Source of the DNA: Pseudoduganella violacea | GTDB lineage: Bacteria; Pseudomonadota; Gammaproteobacteria; Burkholderiales; Burkholderiaceae_D | Length of the DNA: 64,000 bases | Direction: 5' to 3' | Assembly: GCF_014191875.1 (NCBI RefSeq) | Contig: NZ_JACHXD010000001.1 | Coordinates: 248,001-312,000 of the forward strand | Shown here: one piece after another, positions 42,420 through 54,307 of the stretch | Numbering within the stretch: position 1 is the stretch's first letter | Layout: each line of letters starts with the position of its first letter | Program-made: the position numbers and the translations under genes | The notes under the pieces: model-generated | Told to the model about the DNA's origin: nothing | The model's input: the letters and a program-made list of their open reading frames with translations, nothing else | The model's database searches: none

Positions 42420-42509
42420 ATGGAGCTCGATGTTATTCACTGTGCCCCGCAAATTCTCGGAGGCATTGACGACTTCCCATCGGTAAGCCGCGCCAGTGCC
42501 TTAGCCTAA
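42420..42509 (+). CDS. Possible 29-residue small protein
   Basis: ATG 42420 follows GGAG by 8 bases and opens a 29-codon frame (MELDVIHCAPQILGGIDDFP at the start). It ends just before the terminator shared with the atp operon. No homology recognised. It could be a chance frame in the 3' region of the lipoprotein transcript. Confidence 0.25.
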   Translation: MELDVIHCAPQILGGIDDFPSVSRASALA

Positions 42510-42525
42510 AAAGCTTAAGACAAAG

Positions 42526-42552
42526 AAAAAGGCAGCCGAGGCTGCCTTTTTT
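42526..42552. terminator. Bidirectional intrinsic terminator between lipoprotein gene and atpC
   Basis: The stem GGCAGC/GCTGCC with tetraloop CGAG is flanked by A5 on the left and T6 on the right. It therefore forms a hairpin plus U-tract on both strands. On the minus strand it ends the atp operon 20 bases after the atpC stop. On the plus strand it ends the lipoprotein transcript. Confidence 0.9.
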
Positions 42553-42571
42553 GCTGTGCTGCGCGGACCGA

Positions 42572-42997
42572 TCAGTGCTTGGTCTGGCGCAGTTTGGCGA
42601 TCGCTGCCAGCTGGCCGATGGCGGCTGCCAGTTCAGCTTGCGCTTTCGCGTAGTCGATGCCGGTCTTGTTGTTGGCCAGGGATTCTTCCGCCAGTTTCTT
42701 GGCGGCCTGGGCCTTGGCTTCGTCCAGATCGTGACCACGGATCGCGGTGTCGGCCAGTACCGTCACGGCGTTCGGCTGCACTTCCAGCAGGCCGCCGGCG
42801 ACGAAGACGAACTCTTCTTCAGCCTTGCCTGGGATCTGGATGCGCACCGCGCCCGGACGGATACGGGTAATCAGCGGCGTGTGCTTCGGGTAGATACCCA
42901 GCTCGCCCTGTTCGCCCGGCAACGCGATGAAGGTGGCTTCGCCGGAGAAGATTTCTTCTTCGGCCGAAACCACGTCAACGTGAATAGTGTTTGCCAT
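42572..42997 (-). CDS. atpC: ATP synthase F1 subunit epsilon
   Basis: The 141-residue epsilon subunit begins [21 protein letters not shown]. The beta-sandwich domain contains [24 protein letters not shown] and [28 protein letters not shown]-terminal helical hairpin ([13 protein letters not shown]...) acts as the regulatory inhibitor element in the family. It is the last gene of the operon, with the terminator immediately downstream. Confidence 0.96.
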   Translation of the reverse strand: MANTIHVDVVSAEEEIFSGEATFIALPGEQGELGIYPKHTPLITRIRPGAVRIQIPGKAEEEFVFVAGGLLEVQPNAVTVLADTAIRGHDLDEAKAQAAKKLAEESLANNKTGIDYAKAQAELAAAIGQLAAIAKLRQTKH

Positions 42998-43058
42998 GTG
43001 TGTCCTATCGGGTGTAAGCGGCGCCGCCCACGGGGCCGCGCCGCGCCAAACTCAACGA

Positions 43059-44489
<1,431 letters not shown>

Positions 44490-45365
44490 TTAAACCGCTG
44501 CCGCACCGGCGACGATTTCAGACAGTTCTTTGGTAATTGCAGCCTGGCGGGTCTTGTTGTAGACCAGCTTCAGTTCACCGATGACGTTACCGGCGTTGTC
44601 GCTGGCGGCTTTCATCGCCACCATACGGGCCGATTGCTCGGACGCCAGGTTTTCCGCCACCGACTGGTACACCAGCGCTTCTACATAGCGCTCCAGCAGT
44701 TCGTCGATCACGGTCGCAGCGTCCGGCTCATAGATGTAATCCCAGTTGTGATTACCCTTGTCAGCCTGCACTTTGTCTGCCGTCAGCGGCAGCAATTGCT
44801 CGACCATCGGTTCCTGCTTCATCGTGTTGATGAACTTGGTGTAGCACAGGTAAACAGCGTCCAGCTTGCCTTCCTGGAATTTCTCCAGCATGACTTTGAC
44901 CGGGCCGATCAGCTTTTCCAGGTGCGGCGTATCGCCGATCTGGGTAGCTTGGGCGACCACGGGCACGCCAACGCGGTTCAGGAAGCCCAAACCTTTATTA
45001 CCAATTGCGACTGCCTCAATCTTGTTACCAGCGCCTTCCAGCTCGCGGGTCTTGGCCGTCACCATACGCAGCACGTTGGTGTTCAGGCCGCCGCACAGAC
45101 CTTTATCGGTCGTGACGACGATGAAACCCACTGCCTTCGCTTCCGTGCCCTTGGCGTCCGCCAGGAACGGGTGCGTATATTCCGGGTTGGCATTTGCCAG
45201 GTTCGCAGCGATGTTCCGAATCTTGTCACTGTAGGGACGGGCGGCGCGCATGCGATCCTGCGCCTTGCGCATTTTCGATGCGGCGACCATTTCCATCGCC
45301 TTGGTGATCTTCTTCGTATTCTCTACGCTCTTGATCTTGCCACGTATCTCTTTGCCTACTGCCAT
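44490..45365 (-). CDS. atpG: ATP synthase F1 subunit gamma
   Basis: The 291-residue central-stalk subunit has the conserved N-terminal helix [36 protein letters not shown] and [14 protein letters not shown]. The C-terminal helix is [42 protein letters not shown]. Both ends form the rotating coiled coil inside the alpha3beta3 ring. Normal length and position. Confidence 0.97.
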   Translation of the reverse strand: MAVGKEIRGKIKSVENTKKITKAMEMVAASKMRKAQDRMRAARPYSDKIRNIAANLANANPEYTHPFLADAKGTEAKAVGFIVVTTDKGLCGGLNTNVLRMVTAKTRELEGAGNKIEAVAIGNKGLGFLNRVGVPVVAQATQIGDTPHLEKLIGPVKVMLEKFQEGKLDAVYLCYTKFINTMKQEPMVEQLLPLTADKVQADKGNHNWDYIYEPDAATVIDELLERYVEALVYQSVAENLASEQSARMVAMKAASDNAGNVIGELKLVYNKTRQAAITKELSEIVAGAAAV

Positions 45366-45419
45366 GAGTCCTTACTCCTTTGCGCGTGAAGGCGGCCTGT
45401 CGCCAGGCCGCCGTGCATC

Positions 45420-46961
45420 TTAGAATGCGCCGGATTTCTTGAAATCAGCAATGGCGGCCGACAGCGCAGCTTCGGCGTCTTTGTCCAGTTGCTTGGTTTC
45501 TTCGATCTTGGTCAGCAGAGCAGCGTGCTTGGCTTTCAGGAACGAATGCAGACCAGCTTCAAAGGCCAGCACTTGCTTCACAGCGATATCGTCCAGGAAG
45601 CCCTTGTTCACGGCGAACAGCGATGCACCCATCAGGGAGATCGACAGCGGCGAGTACTGGGACTGCTTCAGCAGTTCGGTCACGCGGGCACCGCGGTCCA
45701 GCTGCTTACGGGTCGATTCGTCCAGGTCGGAAGCGAACTGCGCGAACGCAGCCAGTTCACGGTACTGTGCCAAGTCGGTACGGATACCGCCGGACAGGCC
45801 CTTGATGACCTTGGTCTGGGCAGCACCACCCACGCGCGACACCGAGATACCGGCGTTAATCGCAGGACGGATACCGGAGTTGAACAGCGAGGTTTCCAGG
45901 AAGATCTGGCCGTCGGTAATCGAAATCACGTTGGTCGGCACGAAGGCGGACACGTCGCCAGCCTGGGTTTCGATGATCGGCAGCGCGGTCAGGGAACCGG
46001 TCTTGCCTTTGACTTCACCCTTGGTGAAGGCTTCGACGTAGTCGGCGTTCACGCGGGCTGCGCGTTCCAGCAGACGCGAGTGCAGGTAGAACACGTCGCC
46101 TGGGTAAGCTTCGCGGCCTGGTGGGCGGCGCAGCAGCAGGGAGATCTGACGGTAGGCAACAGCTTGCTTGGACAGGTCATCGTACACGATCAGGGCGTCT
46201 TCGCCGCGGTCGCGGAAGTATTCGCCCATGGTGCAGCCGGAGTAGGCCGAGATGTACTGCATGGCAGCGGACTCGGATGCCGAAGCGGCCACCACGATGG
46301 TGTATTCCAGCGCGCCGTGCTGTTCCAGCGAACGCACGATGTTCTTGATGGTCGAGGCTTTTTGGCCGATCGCCACGTAGATACAGGTCATGCCCTGACC
46401 TTTTTGGTTGATGATGGCATCAACCGCAACGGCGGACTTACCGGTCTGGCGGTCGCCAATGATCAGCTCACGCTGGCCACGGCCGATCGGCACCATGGCG
46501 TCGATCGATTTCAGGCCGGTCTGCATTGGCTGCGACACCGACTCACGGGCGATCACGCCGGGGGCGATTTTTTCGATAGGGGAGGTCAGCTTGGCGTCGA
46601 CCGGACCTTTGCCGTCGATCGGCTGGCCCAGGGCGTTGACCACGCGGCCGCGCAGTTCAGGACCGACTGGCACTTCCAGAATACGGCCGGTGCACTTGAC
46701 GGTGTCGCCTTCCGAGATGTGCTCGTAAGCACCCAGAATCACGGCGCCGACGGAGTCGCGCTCCAGATTCATGGCCAGACCAAAGGTGTTGCCTGGGAAT
46801 TCCAGCATCTCGCCTTGCATCACTTCGGACAGACCGTGGATGCGGCAGATACCGTCGGCAACGGAAATTACGGTGCCTTGGTTGCGCACTTCAGCGCCGC
46901 CATCAATGCCTTGAATCCGGCTCTTGATCAGCTCGCTGATTTCAGATGGGTTGAGTTGCAT
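45420..46961 (-). CDS. atpA: ATP synthase F1 subunit alpha
   Basis: The 513-residue subunit begins [18 protein letters not shown]. It has P-loop [20 protein letters not shown], the arginine-finger region [24 protein letters not shown] and the conserved [19 protein letters not shown]. It forms non-catalytic sites alternating with beta. Its start is 66 bases downstream of the atpH stop. No anomalies. Confidence 0.97.
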   Translation of the reverse strand: MQLNPSEISELIKSRIQGIDGGAEVRNQGTVISVADGICRIHGLSEVMQGEMLEFPGNTFGLAMNLERDSVGAVILGAYEHISEGDTVKCTGRILEVPVGPELRGRVVNALGQPIDGKGPVDAKLTSPIEKIAPGVIARESVSQPMQTGLKSIDAMVPIGRGQRELIIGDRQTGKSAVAVDAIINQKGQGMTCIYVAIGQKASTIKNIVRSLEQHGALEYTIVVAASASESAAMQYISAYSGCTMGEYFRDRGEDALIVYDDLSKQAVAYRQISLLLRRPPGREAYPGDVFYLHSRLLERAARVNADYVEAFTKGEVKGKTGSLTALPIIETQAGDVSAFVPTNVISITDGQIFLETSLFNSGIRPAINAGISVSRVGGAAQTKVIKGLSGGIRTDLAQYRELAAFAQFASDLDESTRKQLDRGARVTELLKQSQYSPLSISLMGASLFAVNKGFLDDIAVKQVLAFEAGLHSFLKAKHAALLTKIEETKQLDKDAEAALSAAIADFKKSGAF

Positions 46962-47027
46962 ACTAACTCCTAAATGTTTTCTCTCAGCTTGCGCGAGGGT
47001 ATATGGGTCTGCCGAAGCGGGTGCGAA

Positions 47028-47561
47028 TTACGCTACCAGCGCAACACGCATCTGTTGCAGCTTGGCGCGCACCGAAGTGTCCAGCACTTCATCACCTACC
47101 ACCACGCGCACGCCACCGATCAGCGATGGGTCGACCGTGACGCTTGGGTTGAGCTTGCGGCTGAATTTCTTTTCCAGCGTGTTGACCAGCTCAGCCGTTT
47201 GGGCTGCGCTCATATCGAATGCGCTCGTGATCTCGGCATCGGCCGCGCCTTCCGCGCTGTTTTTCAACAGCTGGAATTGGGCGCCGATTTCCGGCAGCAA
47301 TTCAATACGGCCATTTTCGATCAGCATCGACAGGAAGTTCTGCGCTTCCGCGTTCAGCGGAGCCTTCACCAATGCTTGAATGGTCGCGGCAACATCGCTA
47401 TCCGACACTTTCGGATTGCGTGCATACGACAGCACCTCGGGGTGGCTGCCGACCTGGGCCAGTTCGGACACCAGATCGGACCACACCGCGAGGTTGCCGG
47501 CTTGGGCTACGCGGAAGAGGGCTTCCGCGTATGGACGAGCGACGGTTGCGAGCTCTGCCAT
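47028..47561 (-). CDS. atpH: ATP synthase F1 subunit delta
   Basis: The 177-residue stator subunit begins [22 protein letters not shown]. The C-terminal signature region [53 protein letters not shown] is diagnostic for the delta/OSCP family. It links the F1 head to the b-subunit stalk. It starts 2 bases after the atpF stop. Confidence 0.95.
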   Translation of the reverse strand: MAELATVARPYAEALFRVAQAGNLAVWSDLVSELAQVGSHPEVLSYARNPKVSDSDVAATIQALVKAPLNAEAQNFLSMLIENGRIELLPEIGAQFQLLKNSAEGAADAEITSAFDMSAAQTAELVNTLEKKFSRKLNPSVTVDPSLIGGVRVVVGDEVLDTSVRAKLQQMRVALVA

Positions 47562-47563
47562 AA

Positions 47564-48034
47564 TTACAGCTCGGTCGCAAGGCGCGACAGCAGGTCGGCG
47601 TGGGCCGACGCGGTCACTTCGCGCTTCAGGATTTGCTCGGCGCCCTTGACGGCCAGATCGGCGACCTGGGCGCGCAGTGCTTCGCGGGCCTGGGTGATTT
47701 GCTGGTCGGCTTCGGCCTTGGCTTGCGCAATGATGCGGGCCGCTTCGGCTTGAGCGTTGGCTTTGATTTCTTCAGCGATCAGCTGAGCGCGTTTTTCAGC
47801 GTCCGCAACGCGCTGCGAAGCTTCGTCGCGGGCCGAAGCCAGGGCTTCATTGGCGCGCTTTTCAGCGAGCACCATGGAAGCCTGGCCCTGGTCGGCAGCT
47901 GCCAGACCGTCGGCAATACGCTTGGCACGCTCATCCAGCGCATTGTTCAGCGCTGGGAATACGAATTTCATCGAGAACCATACGAGCACCGCGAAGGTGA
48001 TCATCTGGCCGATGAGAGACATATTGATGTTCAT
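47564..48034 (-). CDS. atpF: ATP synthase F0 subunit b
   Basis: The 156-residue subunit has one N-terminal transmembrane segment ([25 protein letters not shown]), then a long charged, Ala-rich coiled coil ([32 protein letters not shown]...). This forms the peripheral stalk. Family-typical length. A single b gene indicates a b2 homodimer. Confidence 0.95.
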   Translation of the reverse strand: MNINMSLIGQMITFAVLVWFSMKFVFPALNNALDERAKRIADGLAAADQGQASMVLAEKRANEALASARDEASQRVADAEKRAQLIAEEIKANAQAEAARIIAQAKAEADQQITQAREALRAQVADLAVKGAEQILKREVTASAHADLLSRLATEL

Positions 48035-48074
48035 ACCTTGCTCCTAAAAAGAGTTTCCCCGGTTGGAGCGTGGA

Positions 48075-48371
<297 letters not shown>

Positions 48372-48416
48372 TTAAAAAACGAAAGATACTAAAAAAACAA
48401 AATATAAAGTTGCTGA

Positions 48417-49226
<810 letters not shown>

Positions 49227-49235
49227 TTAAGATGA

Positions 49236-49604
49236 TTAAACCGCGAGTAATGACAACCAATACGCCATGGTCGCCACCACAAAACCCAAGATCAGCCATA
49301 ACCAGGCGGCCGACTGAAACAGCACCAGTGCCAAAATAAACAGCACTGCTGTGATAAAAATTTTTATCAATTCGGCACGAAAATGCGTCCGAAAAGCTTG
49401 CTTGGCGTCAGGGTTCCCCTTGGCCACCATCAGCGCGTACACCAGACTCCCGGCGACTGCGATTGCGCCGCCCATGGCGGCGGACCACCCTTTGCTTTCG
49501 CTCGCAAAATACGCGGTGGCGGCGGCAAACAGGACGGCGATGGCGAATTGCAGGGCAACTACTCGGTACACTGGTTTGGCAATGCTTTGCGAAGAATCAC
49601 TCAC
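49236..49604 (-). CDS. atpI: ATP synthase subunit I
   Basis: This is a 122-residue membrane protein with four hydrophobic segments (VVALQFAIAVLFAAATAYFA, AMGGAIAVAGSLVYALMVA, IKIFITAVLFILALVLF, WLWLILGFVVATMAYWLSL). It is the assembly factor gene that normally heads the atp operon and helps c-ring formation. It is the first gene after the promoter at 49648-49677. Confidence 0.88.
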   Translation of the reverse strand: MSDSSQSIAKPVYRVVALQFAIAVLFAAATAYFASESKGWSAAMGGAIAVAGSLVYALMVAKGNPDAKQAFRTHFRAELIKIFITAVLFILALVLFQSAAWLWLILGFVVATMAYWLSLLAV

Positions 49605-49647
49605 TTGCCACGTTCCCAGAGATAGCCTATTGACCCAAAGACACGGG

Positions 49648-49677
49648 ATTATAGGTTGGTTTCGGGAGCTGCGTCAA
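49648..49677 (-). promoter_or_regulatory. Sigma-70 promoter of the atp operon
   Basis: Reading the minus strand, -35 TTGACG (49677-49672) is separated by 18 bases from a perfect -10 TATAAT (49653-49648). The -10 lies 43 bases upstream of the atpI start. Both hexamers are close to consensus and correctly oriented. Confidence 0.8.
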
Positions 49678-49678
49678 A

Positions 49679-49766
49679 CATGCTGCGGCGCAGCATGGCA
49701 CCGCAAGCAACATTGCTCGCTTTTGGGGGATGCGAAGGCTGGGACATGCACCAGTTTGGTGCATGT
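49679..49766. repeat. Two perfect small inverted repeats between parB and the atp promoter
   Basis: The first is CATGCTGC-GGC-GCAGCATG at 49679-49697. The second is ACATGCACCA-GTT-TGGTGCATGT at 49744-49766. Both lie between the parB stop and the atp -35 box. No U-tract follows either, so they could be operators, mRNA-end stabilisers for parAB or weak terminators. The first touches the -35 element almost directly, making an operator role plausible (inference). Confidence 0.6.
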
Positions 49767-49787
49767 GACCTTGCTTAAATTGTAGGC

Positions 49788-50669
49788 TCAGCCGCGCAGG
49801 CGGGCGAGCACGCCGTCCAGAATTTCCAGATCGGCGAAATCGATAATCATTTGACCACGGCCCTTATTCCCCATCTTGAACACGACCGGGGTGGCCAGGG
49901 CGTCGGACAACTCTTCCTCCAGGCGCAGGATGTCGCCCGATTTCTCGCGCGGCTTGGCCTGCTCCTTGGCCGACTGCTCTTCCTGGCTGCGCTGGACCAG
50001 TTTTTCGGTCTCGCGCACCGACAGCCGTTTCGCCACCACCAGATTGGCCAGCGTGATCTGGGTGGCGGCATCGACCGCCAGCAGCGCGCGCGCATGGCCC
50101 ATATCGATGTCGCCCGCCATCAGCATGGTTTGGACCGGCGCGGCCAAGTTCATCAGCCGCAGCAGATTCGACACCGCGCTGCGCGAACGGCCCACCGCAT
50201 GGGCGGCCTGTTCATGGGTGAAGCTGAAGTCCGTGATCAGACGATGGATACCTTGGGCTTCTTCCAGGGGATTCAAGTCCTCGCGCTGGATATTTTCGAT
50301 CAGGGCCATGGCGGCGGCCGTGGTGTCGTCCACATCGCGCACCAGCACCGGCACGTTTTCCAGGCCGGCCAGTTGCGCGGCGCGGAAGCGGCGCTCGCCG
50401 GCGATGATCTCGTACTTGGTCTTGCCGTTGGCCTGACCCACCGGGCGCACCAGGATAGGCTGCATGATGCCCTGGGTTTTGATGGAGGCGGCCAGCTCGG
50501 TCAGGCTGCCCTCGTCCATGCGGGTGCGCGGCTGGTATTTACCGGCCTGCAGCTGCTCGATCGCCAGTTCGTGCGGCTTCGCATCGGAAGCCGGGTTGGA
50601 TGGATCGCCGTCGCCGCCAAGCAGCGCATCGAGGCCGCGTCCGAGGCCTTTGAGTTTTTTCGTTGCCAT
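49788..50669 (-). CDS. parB: Chromosome partitioning protein ParB
   Basis: This is a 293-residue CTP-dependent DNA clamp. The N-terminal MATKKLKGLGRGLDALLG is the ParA-interacting segment. The ParB/Srx domain has EIIAGERRFRAAQLAGLENVPVLVRD (with the GERR CTP-binding motif) and NIQREDLNPLEEAQGIHRL. The parS-reading helix-turn-helix is in FTHEQAAHAVGRSRSAVSNLLRLM, and a C-terminal dimer domain ends the chain. ATG 50669 is chosen; the frame upstream overlaps parA. Cognate parS sites lie at 54220 and 54291. Confidence 0.95.
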   Translation of the reverse strand: MATKKLKGLGRGLDALLGGDGDPSNPASDAKPHELAIEQLQAGKYQPRTRMDEGSLTELAASIKTQGIMQPILVRPVGQANGKTKYEIIAGERRFRAAQLAGLENVPVLVRDVDDTTAAAMALIENIQREDLNPLEEAQGIHRLITDFSFTHEQAAHAVGRSRSAVSNLLRLMNLAAPVQTMLMAGDIDMGHARALLAVDAATQITLANLVVAKRLSVRETEKLVQRSQEEQSAKEQAKPREKSGDILRLEEELSDALATPVVFKMGNKGRGQMIIDFADLEILDGVLARLRG

Positions 50670-50686
50670 TGAGGGGAATTCCGTAA

Positions 50687-51457
50687 TTACATTTTCTTGA
50701 TGCGTTTGACCATCTCGGCGCCGAAGGCGATATACGCCTGGGCGCCCTTCGAAGCCGGATCGAAGGTCACGCCCGGCATGCCGTAGGACGGCGCTTCGGC
50801 CAGGCGCACATTGCGCGGGATGATGGTCTTGAAGACCTTGTCGCCGAAGTGCTGCTCCAGCTGGGCCGAAACCTGCTGCGACAGCGTCATGCGCGGATCG
50901 AACATCACGCGCAGCAGACCGATGATCTTCAGATCCTGGTTCAGGTTGGCGTGCACCTTCTTGATGGTGTTGACCAGATCGGACAGGCCTTCCAGCGCAT
51001 AGTACTCGCACTGCATCGGGATGATCACGCCATGGGCGGCGCACAGGCCGTTCAGCGTCAGCATGGACAAAGCGGGCGGGCAGTCGATCAGGACGAAGTC
51101 GTACTCCTTGTCCACCGCGGCCAGCGCATCCTTCAGGCGGCGCTCGCGGTTATCCAGCTGCACCATCTCCACCTCGGCGCCGGCCAGCTCGCGGTTGGCG
51201 GGCAGCACATCGAAGCGCCCCGCCTCCGAACGCTGGCGCGCCGTGACCACATCGGAGTTGCCCAGCATGACTTCATAAGTGGAAGCCTGCAGGCCGGCCT
51301 TGTTGATGCCGGCGCCCATGGTGGCATTGCCTTGCGGGTCCAGGTCGACCAGCAGTACGCGCTGGTTCAGTTTGGCCAGGCCGGCGGCCAGGTTCACCGT
51401 GGTGGTGGTTTTGCCCACGCCGCCTTTTTGATTCGCTACGCAGAATATTTTCGCCAT
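50687..51457 (-). CDS. parA: Chromosome partitioning ATPase ParA
   Basis: This 256-residue Soj-type ATPase starts MAKIFCVANQKGGVGKTTTTVNLAAGL with the deviant Walker A KGGVGKTT. Walker A' and B are in VLLVDLDPQGNATMG and FVLIDCPPALSMLTLNGL. It lacks an N-terminal helix-turn-helix, as is usual for chromosomal ParA. It drives ParB-parS segregation. Its upstream region is entirely occupied by the 9-bp repeat array at 51472-51552. Confidence 0.95.
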   Translation of the reverse strand: MAKIFCVANQKGGVGKTTTTVNLAAGLAKLNQRVLLVDLDPQGNATMGAGINKAGLQASTYEVMLGNSDVVTARQRSEAGRFDVLPANRELAGAEVEMVQLDNRERRLKDALAAVDKEYDFVLIDCPPALSMLTLNGLCAAHGVIIPMQCEYYALEGLSDLVNTIKKVHANLNQDLKIIGLLRVMFDPRMTLSQQVSAQLEQHFGDKVFKTIIPRNVRLAEAPSYGMPGVTFDPASKGAQAYIAFGAEMVKRIKKM

Positions 51458-51471
51458 GTATCTTCTTGTTC

Positions 51472-51552
51472 TGTTTATACCGTTTATACGATATAAATCA
51501 TTTATACAGTTTATTCAATTTATACCGTATAAACGATTTATACTGTTTATAT
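51472..51552. repeat. Nine tandem 9-bp AT-rich iterons filling the rsmG-parA spacer
   Basis: Nine consecutive 9-base units run from 51472 to 51552 without insertion or deletion. Units 1, 2, 4, 6 and 8 end in TTTATAC. Unit 5 has TTTATTC and unit 9 TTTATAT. Units 3 (GATATAAAT) and 7 (CGTATAAAC) carry the motif inverted. The array covers nearly all of the 97-base gap between the rsmG stop and the parA start, in otherwise GC-rich DNA. It looks like an iteron-type protein-binding array or an easily melted element that controls parAB; the protein is unknown. Confidence 0.9.
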
Positions 51553-51554
51553 AG

Positions 51555-52199
51555 TTAAGCCTTGCCAATGAAAACCAGGTGGCGTTCCGCGTCCAGTCCC
51601 GGCACCTGCAAAGCCCGCAATTCCCGCACCTGCCACGGCTCCGGCAAGCGTTCCCTTTCCTCCGCTGGCGCCGTGCCTTTCAAGGCGATAAAGCGTCCGC
51701 CCTCGCCCAGCAGGTGGCCGGACCAGTTGACGAAGTCCGACAAGTCGGCAAAGGCGCGCGAGGTGATCACGTCGAAGGCTTGCTTGACCTCCAGCTCCTG
51801 CACTTTCTTGGTGTACACCGTGACATTGGCCAGCTTCAGCTCCGCCTTGACCTGGGTCAGGAAGGCGGTTTTCTTGTGCACCGTATCGATCATCGACACC
51901 TTCATATCCGGGCGGGCGATGGCCAGCACGATGCCCGGCAAGCCGCCTCCCGCTCCCACGTCCAGCACGTTCTGCGCGCCCTCGAAGGCGGCCACGGCCG
52001 CCAGGGAATCGAGCAGATGCAGGGTCAGCATCTGCATCGGATCGCGCACGGAAGTCAGGTTATAGACTGCATTCCACTTGTTCAGCAGAGCCAGGTAATC
52101 CAGCAATTGCTCCTGCTGGGCCTGGTTTAAATCGAGTTGCAGGCCGTCCAGGCCATTCTTCAGCATCTGCGCCAGCGCGGCGCGGTCGAACAACCTCAT
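51555..52199 (-). CDS. rsmG: 16S rRNA (guanine527-N7)-methyltransferase
   Basis: This 214-residue class I methyltransferase has [29 protein letters not shown], the SAM-binding loop [20 protein letters not shown] and [15 protein letters not shown]. It ends with [14 protein letters not shown]. The ATG at 52199 overlaps the mnmG stop as ATGA; the longer frame upstream is antisense-like and rejected. The mnmG-rsmG-parA-parB order is the widespread bacterial arrangement. Confidence 0.95.
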   Translation of the reverse strand: MRLFDRAALAQMLKNGLDGLQLDLNQAQQEQLLDYLALLNKWNAVYNLTSVRDPMQMLTLHLLDSLAAVAAFEGAQNVLDVGAGGGLPGIVLAIARPDMKVSMIDTVHKKTAFLTQVKAELKLANVTVYTKKVQELEVKQAFDVITSRAFADLSDFVNWSGHLLGEGGRFIALKGTAPAEERERLPEPWQVRELRALQVPGLDAERHLVFIGKA

Positions 52200-54127
52200 T
52201 GGACCGCCTCGTCTTTCAGCGTGACGAAGCCGCCATAGCCGGCTTTCTTCAGGTGCACCAGCAGCAGCGAGATCGCCGCCGGGGTCACGCCCGAGATGCG
52301 CGAAGCCTGGCCCAGGGTTTCCGGACGGTGTTTCGCCAGCTTTTGCCGCACTTCGATCGACAGCGCGGCGATGTCCAGATAGTTGAAACCTTCGGGCAAT
52401 TTCAGGTTTTCGTAGTGCTCGTGGCGCTCCACTTCCTTGATCTGGCGCTCGATATAACCGGCATATTTGAGCTGGATTTCCACCTGTTCCTGCACCGCCG
52501 CGTCCTCCACGCCGGGGCCGCCGAGGTTCTGGCCTTCGGCGCCGGTCAGCGTCACCAGGGTATCGTAATCCACGTTCGGACGGCGCAGCAGGTCGGCCAG
52601 CGAGTATTCGCGCTCGATGGCCTGGCCGATCACGCGCTCGGATTCGGCCGCCGCCACGATGCGCGGATTGACCCAGGTGGAACGCAGACGCTCCAGTTCG
52701 CGCGCCACGGCCTCGCGTTTGCGCTCGAACGCTTCCCATTGCGCATCGCCGACGCAGCCCAGCTGGCGGCCGATTTCGGTCAGGCGCATATCGGCATTGT
52801 CCTCGCGCAGGCTGAGGCGGTACTCGGCGCGGCTGGTGAACATGCGGTACGGCTCCTGCACGCCCTGGGTGACGAGATCGTCCACGAGCACGCCCAGATA
52901 GGCTTCCGAACGGGCCGGGGTCCAGGCGTCCTTGCCCTGGGTTTGCAGCGCGGCATTAATGCCCGCCAGCATGCCCTGCGCCGCCGCCTCTTCGTAGCCG
53001 GTGGTGCCGTTGATTTGGCCGGCGAAATACAGGCCGGAAATGGCCTTGGTTTCCAGCGATGCTTTCAAGCCGCGCGGGTCGAAATAATCGTATTCGATGG
53101 CGTAGCCGGGGCGCAGGATATGGGCGTTTTCCAGGCCTTTCATCGAGCGTACCAGGGCGATTTGCACATCGAACGGCAGGCTGGTGGAGATGCCGTTTGG
53201 ATAGAATTCGTGCGTGGTCAAGCCCTCGGGTTCGAGGAAAATCTGGTGCGATTCCTTGGCCGAAAAGCGGTGGATCTTGTCCTCGATCGAAGGGCAATAA
53301 CGGGGGCCGACACCCTCGATCACGCCGGTATACATGGGGCTGCGATCCAGGCCGCCACGGATGATATCGTGGGTTTGCTGGTTGGTATGCGTGACCCAGC
53401 ACGGCAGCTGCTGCGGGTGCATGGCGGCATTGCCCATGACCGAAAACACCGGCACCGGATCGAGGTCGCCAGGCTGTTCCGTCATCTGCGCGAAGTCGAT
53501 GCTGCGGCCGTCGATGCGCGGCGGCGTGCCGGTTTTCAAGCGGCCCTGCGGCAGTTTCAGCTCTTTCAGGCGGGCCGACAGCGACAGCGCGGGCGGATCG
53601 CCGGCACGGCCGGCCGAATAGTTTTGCAGGCCGACGTGGATCTTCCCGTCGAGGAAAGTACCGGCCGTCAGCACCACGGCGCGGCCCAGGAACTTCAGGC
53701 CGATCTGGGTGACGGCGCCGACCACGCGGTCGCCCTCCACCATCAGATCGTCCACGGCCTGCTGGAACAGCCACAGGTTCGGCTGGTTTTCCAGGCGGGA
53801 ACGGATGGCCTGCTTGTACAGGATGCGGTCGGCCTGGGCGCGCGTGGCGCGGACTGCCGGGCCTTTCGAGGAATTCAGGATACGGAACTGAATGCCGGCT
53901 TCGTCGGTGGCAATCGCCATCGCACCGCCCATGGCATCGACTTCTTTGACCAGATGGCCCTTGCCGATGCCGCCGATGGAGGGATTGCACGACATCTGGC
54001 CCAGGGTCTCAATATTATGCGTCAGCAAGAGCGTCTTCTGCCCCATACGGGCCGAAGCAAGGGCCGCTTCGGTGCCGGCATGGCCGCCGCCGACAACGAT
54101 AACGTCGAATTCAGTAGGAAATAACAT
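52196..54127 (-). CDS. mnmG: tRNA uridine-5-carboxymethylaminomethyl modification enzyme MnmG (GidA)
   Basis: The 643-residue FAD protein begins [30 protein letters not shown] with the GxGxxG FAD site. The conserved [19 protein letters not shown] contains the folate/FAD-site Cys, followed by [10 protein letters not shown] and [14 protein letters not shown]. The C-terminal domain includes [17 protein letters not shown]. With MnmE it modifies wobble U34 of certain tRNAs. Normal length. The parS sites lie just upstream of its start. Confidence 0.96.
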   Translation of the reverse strand: MLFPTEFDVIVVGGGHAGTEAALASARMGQKTLLLTHNIETLGQMSCNPSIGGIGKGHLVKEVDAMGGAMAIATDEAGIQFRILNSSKGPAVRATRAQADRILYKQAIRSRLENQPNLWLFQQAVDDLMVEGDRVVGAVTQIGLKFLGRAVVLTAGTFLDGKIHVGLQNYSAGRAGDPPALSLSARLKELKLPQGRLKTGTPPRIDGRSIDFAQMTEQPGDLDPVPVFSVMGNAAMHPQQLPCWVTHTNQQTHDIIRGGLDRSPMYTGVIEGVGPRYCPSIEDKIHRFSAKESHQIFLEPEGLTTHEFYPNGISTSLPFDVQIALVRSMKGLENAHILRPGYAIEYDYFDPRGLKASLETKAISGLYFAGQINGTTGYEEAAAQGMLAGINAALQTQGKDAWTPARSEAYLGVLVDDLVTQGVQEPYRMFTSRAEYRLSLREDNADMRLTEIGRQLGCVGDAQWEAFERKREAVARELERLRSTWVNPRIVAAAESERVIGQAIEREYSLADLLRRPNVDYDTLVTLTGAEGQNLGGPGVEDAAVQEQVEIQLKYAGYIERQIKEVERHEHYENLKLPEGFNYLDIAALSIEVRQKLAKHRPETLGQASRISGVTPAAISLLLVHLKKAGYGGFVTLKDEAVQ

Positions 54128-54219
54128 GGTGGAAAAATTGGGTAAATCGGGGAGTTAAGACCAGATTATAGAGTCTTTTTGCGGCTGCGAATTTTTTAGG
54201 CAGAAATTTTCCTCGCGAT

Positions 54220-54235
54220 TGTTCCACGTGAAACA
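54220..54235. promoter_or_regulatory. parS centromere site 1
   Basis: TGTTCCACGTGAAACA exactly matches the 16-bp chromosomal parS palindrome bound by ParB (usual writing TGTTTCACGTGGAACA on the other strand). It lies 93 bases upstream of the mnmG start. Confidence 0.97.
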
Positions 54236-54263
54236 TAAAAAAAGCGCCGGCGAAGCGGCGCTT
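54236..54263 (-). terminator. Intrinsic terminator between TSUP transporter gene and mnmG
   Basis: The stem AAGCGCCG/CGGCGCTT (54242-54249 and 54256-54263) has a 6-base loop and is followed on the minus strand by a run of seven T. It ends transcription of the minus-strand transporter gene between the two parS sites, so mnmG needs its own promoter. Confidence 0.88.
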
Positions 54264-54290
54264 GCTTGGTCGCCGAGTCCCCTACTCGGC

Positions 54291-54306
54291 TGTTCCACGT
54301 GAAACA
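54291..54306. promoter_or_regulatory. parS centromere site 2
   Basis: A second exact TGTTCCACGTGAAACA in the same orientation, 71 bases from the first. It ends one base before the stop codon of the TSUP transporter gene. Confidence 0.97.
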
Positions 54307-54307
54307 A

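Noticed and set aside
51555..52739. A 394-residue version of RsmG using the far upstream start
   Set aside because: The extra N-terminus is antisense-like Arg/Gly-rich sequence inside mnmG. The ATG at 52199 gives the family length and overlaps the mnmG stop.
52199..54124. A 641-codon plus-strand open frame opposite mnmG
   Set aside because: It is fully antisense to mnmG, which has all family motifs. No ribosome binding site or recognisable domain.
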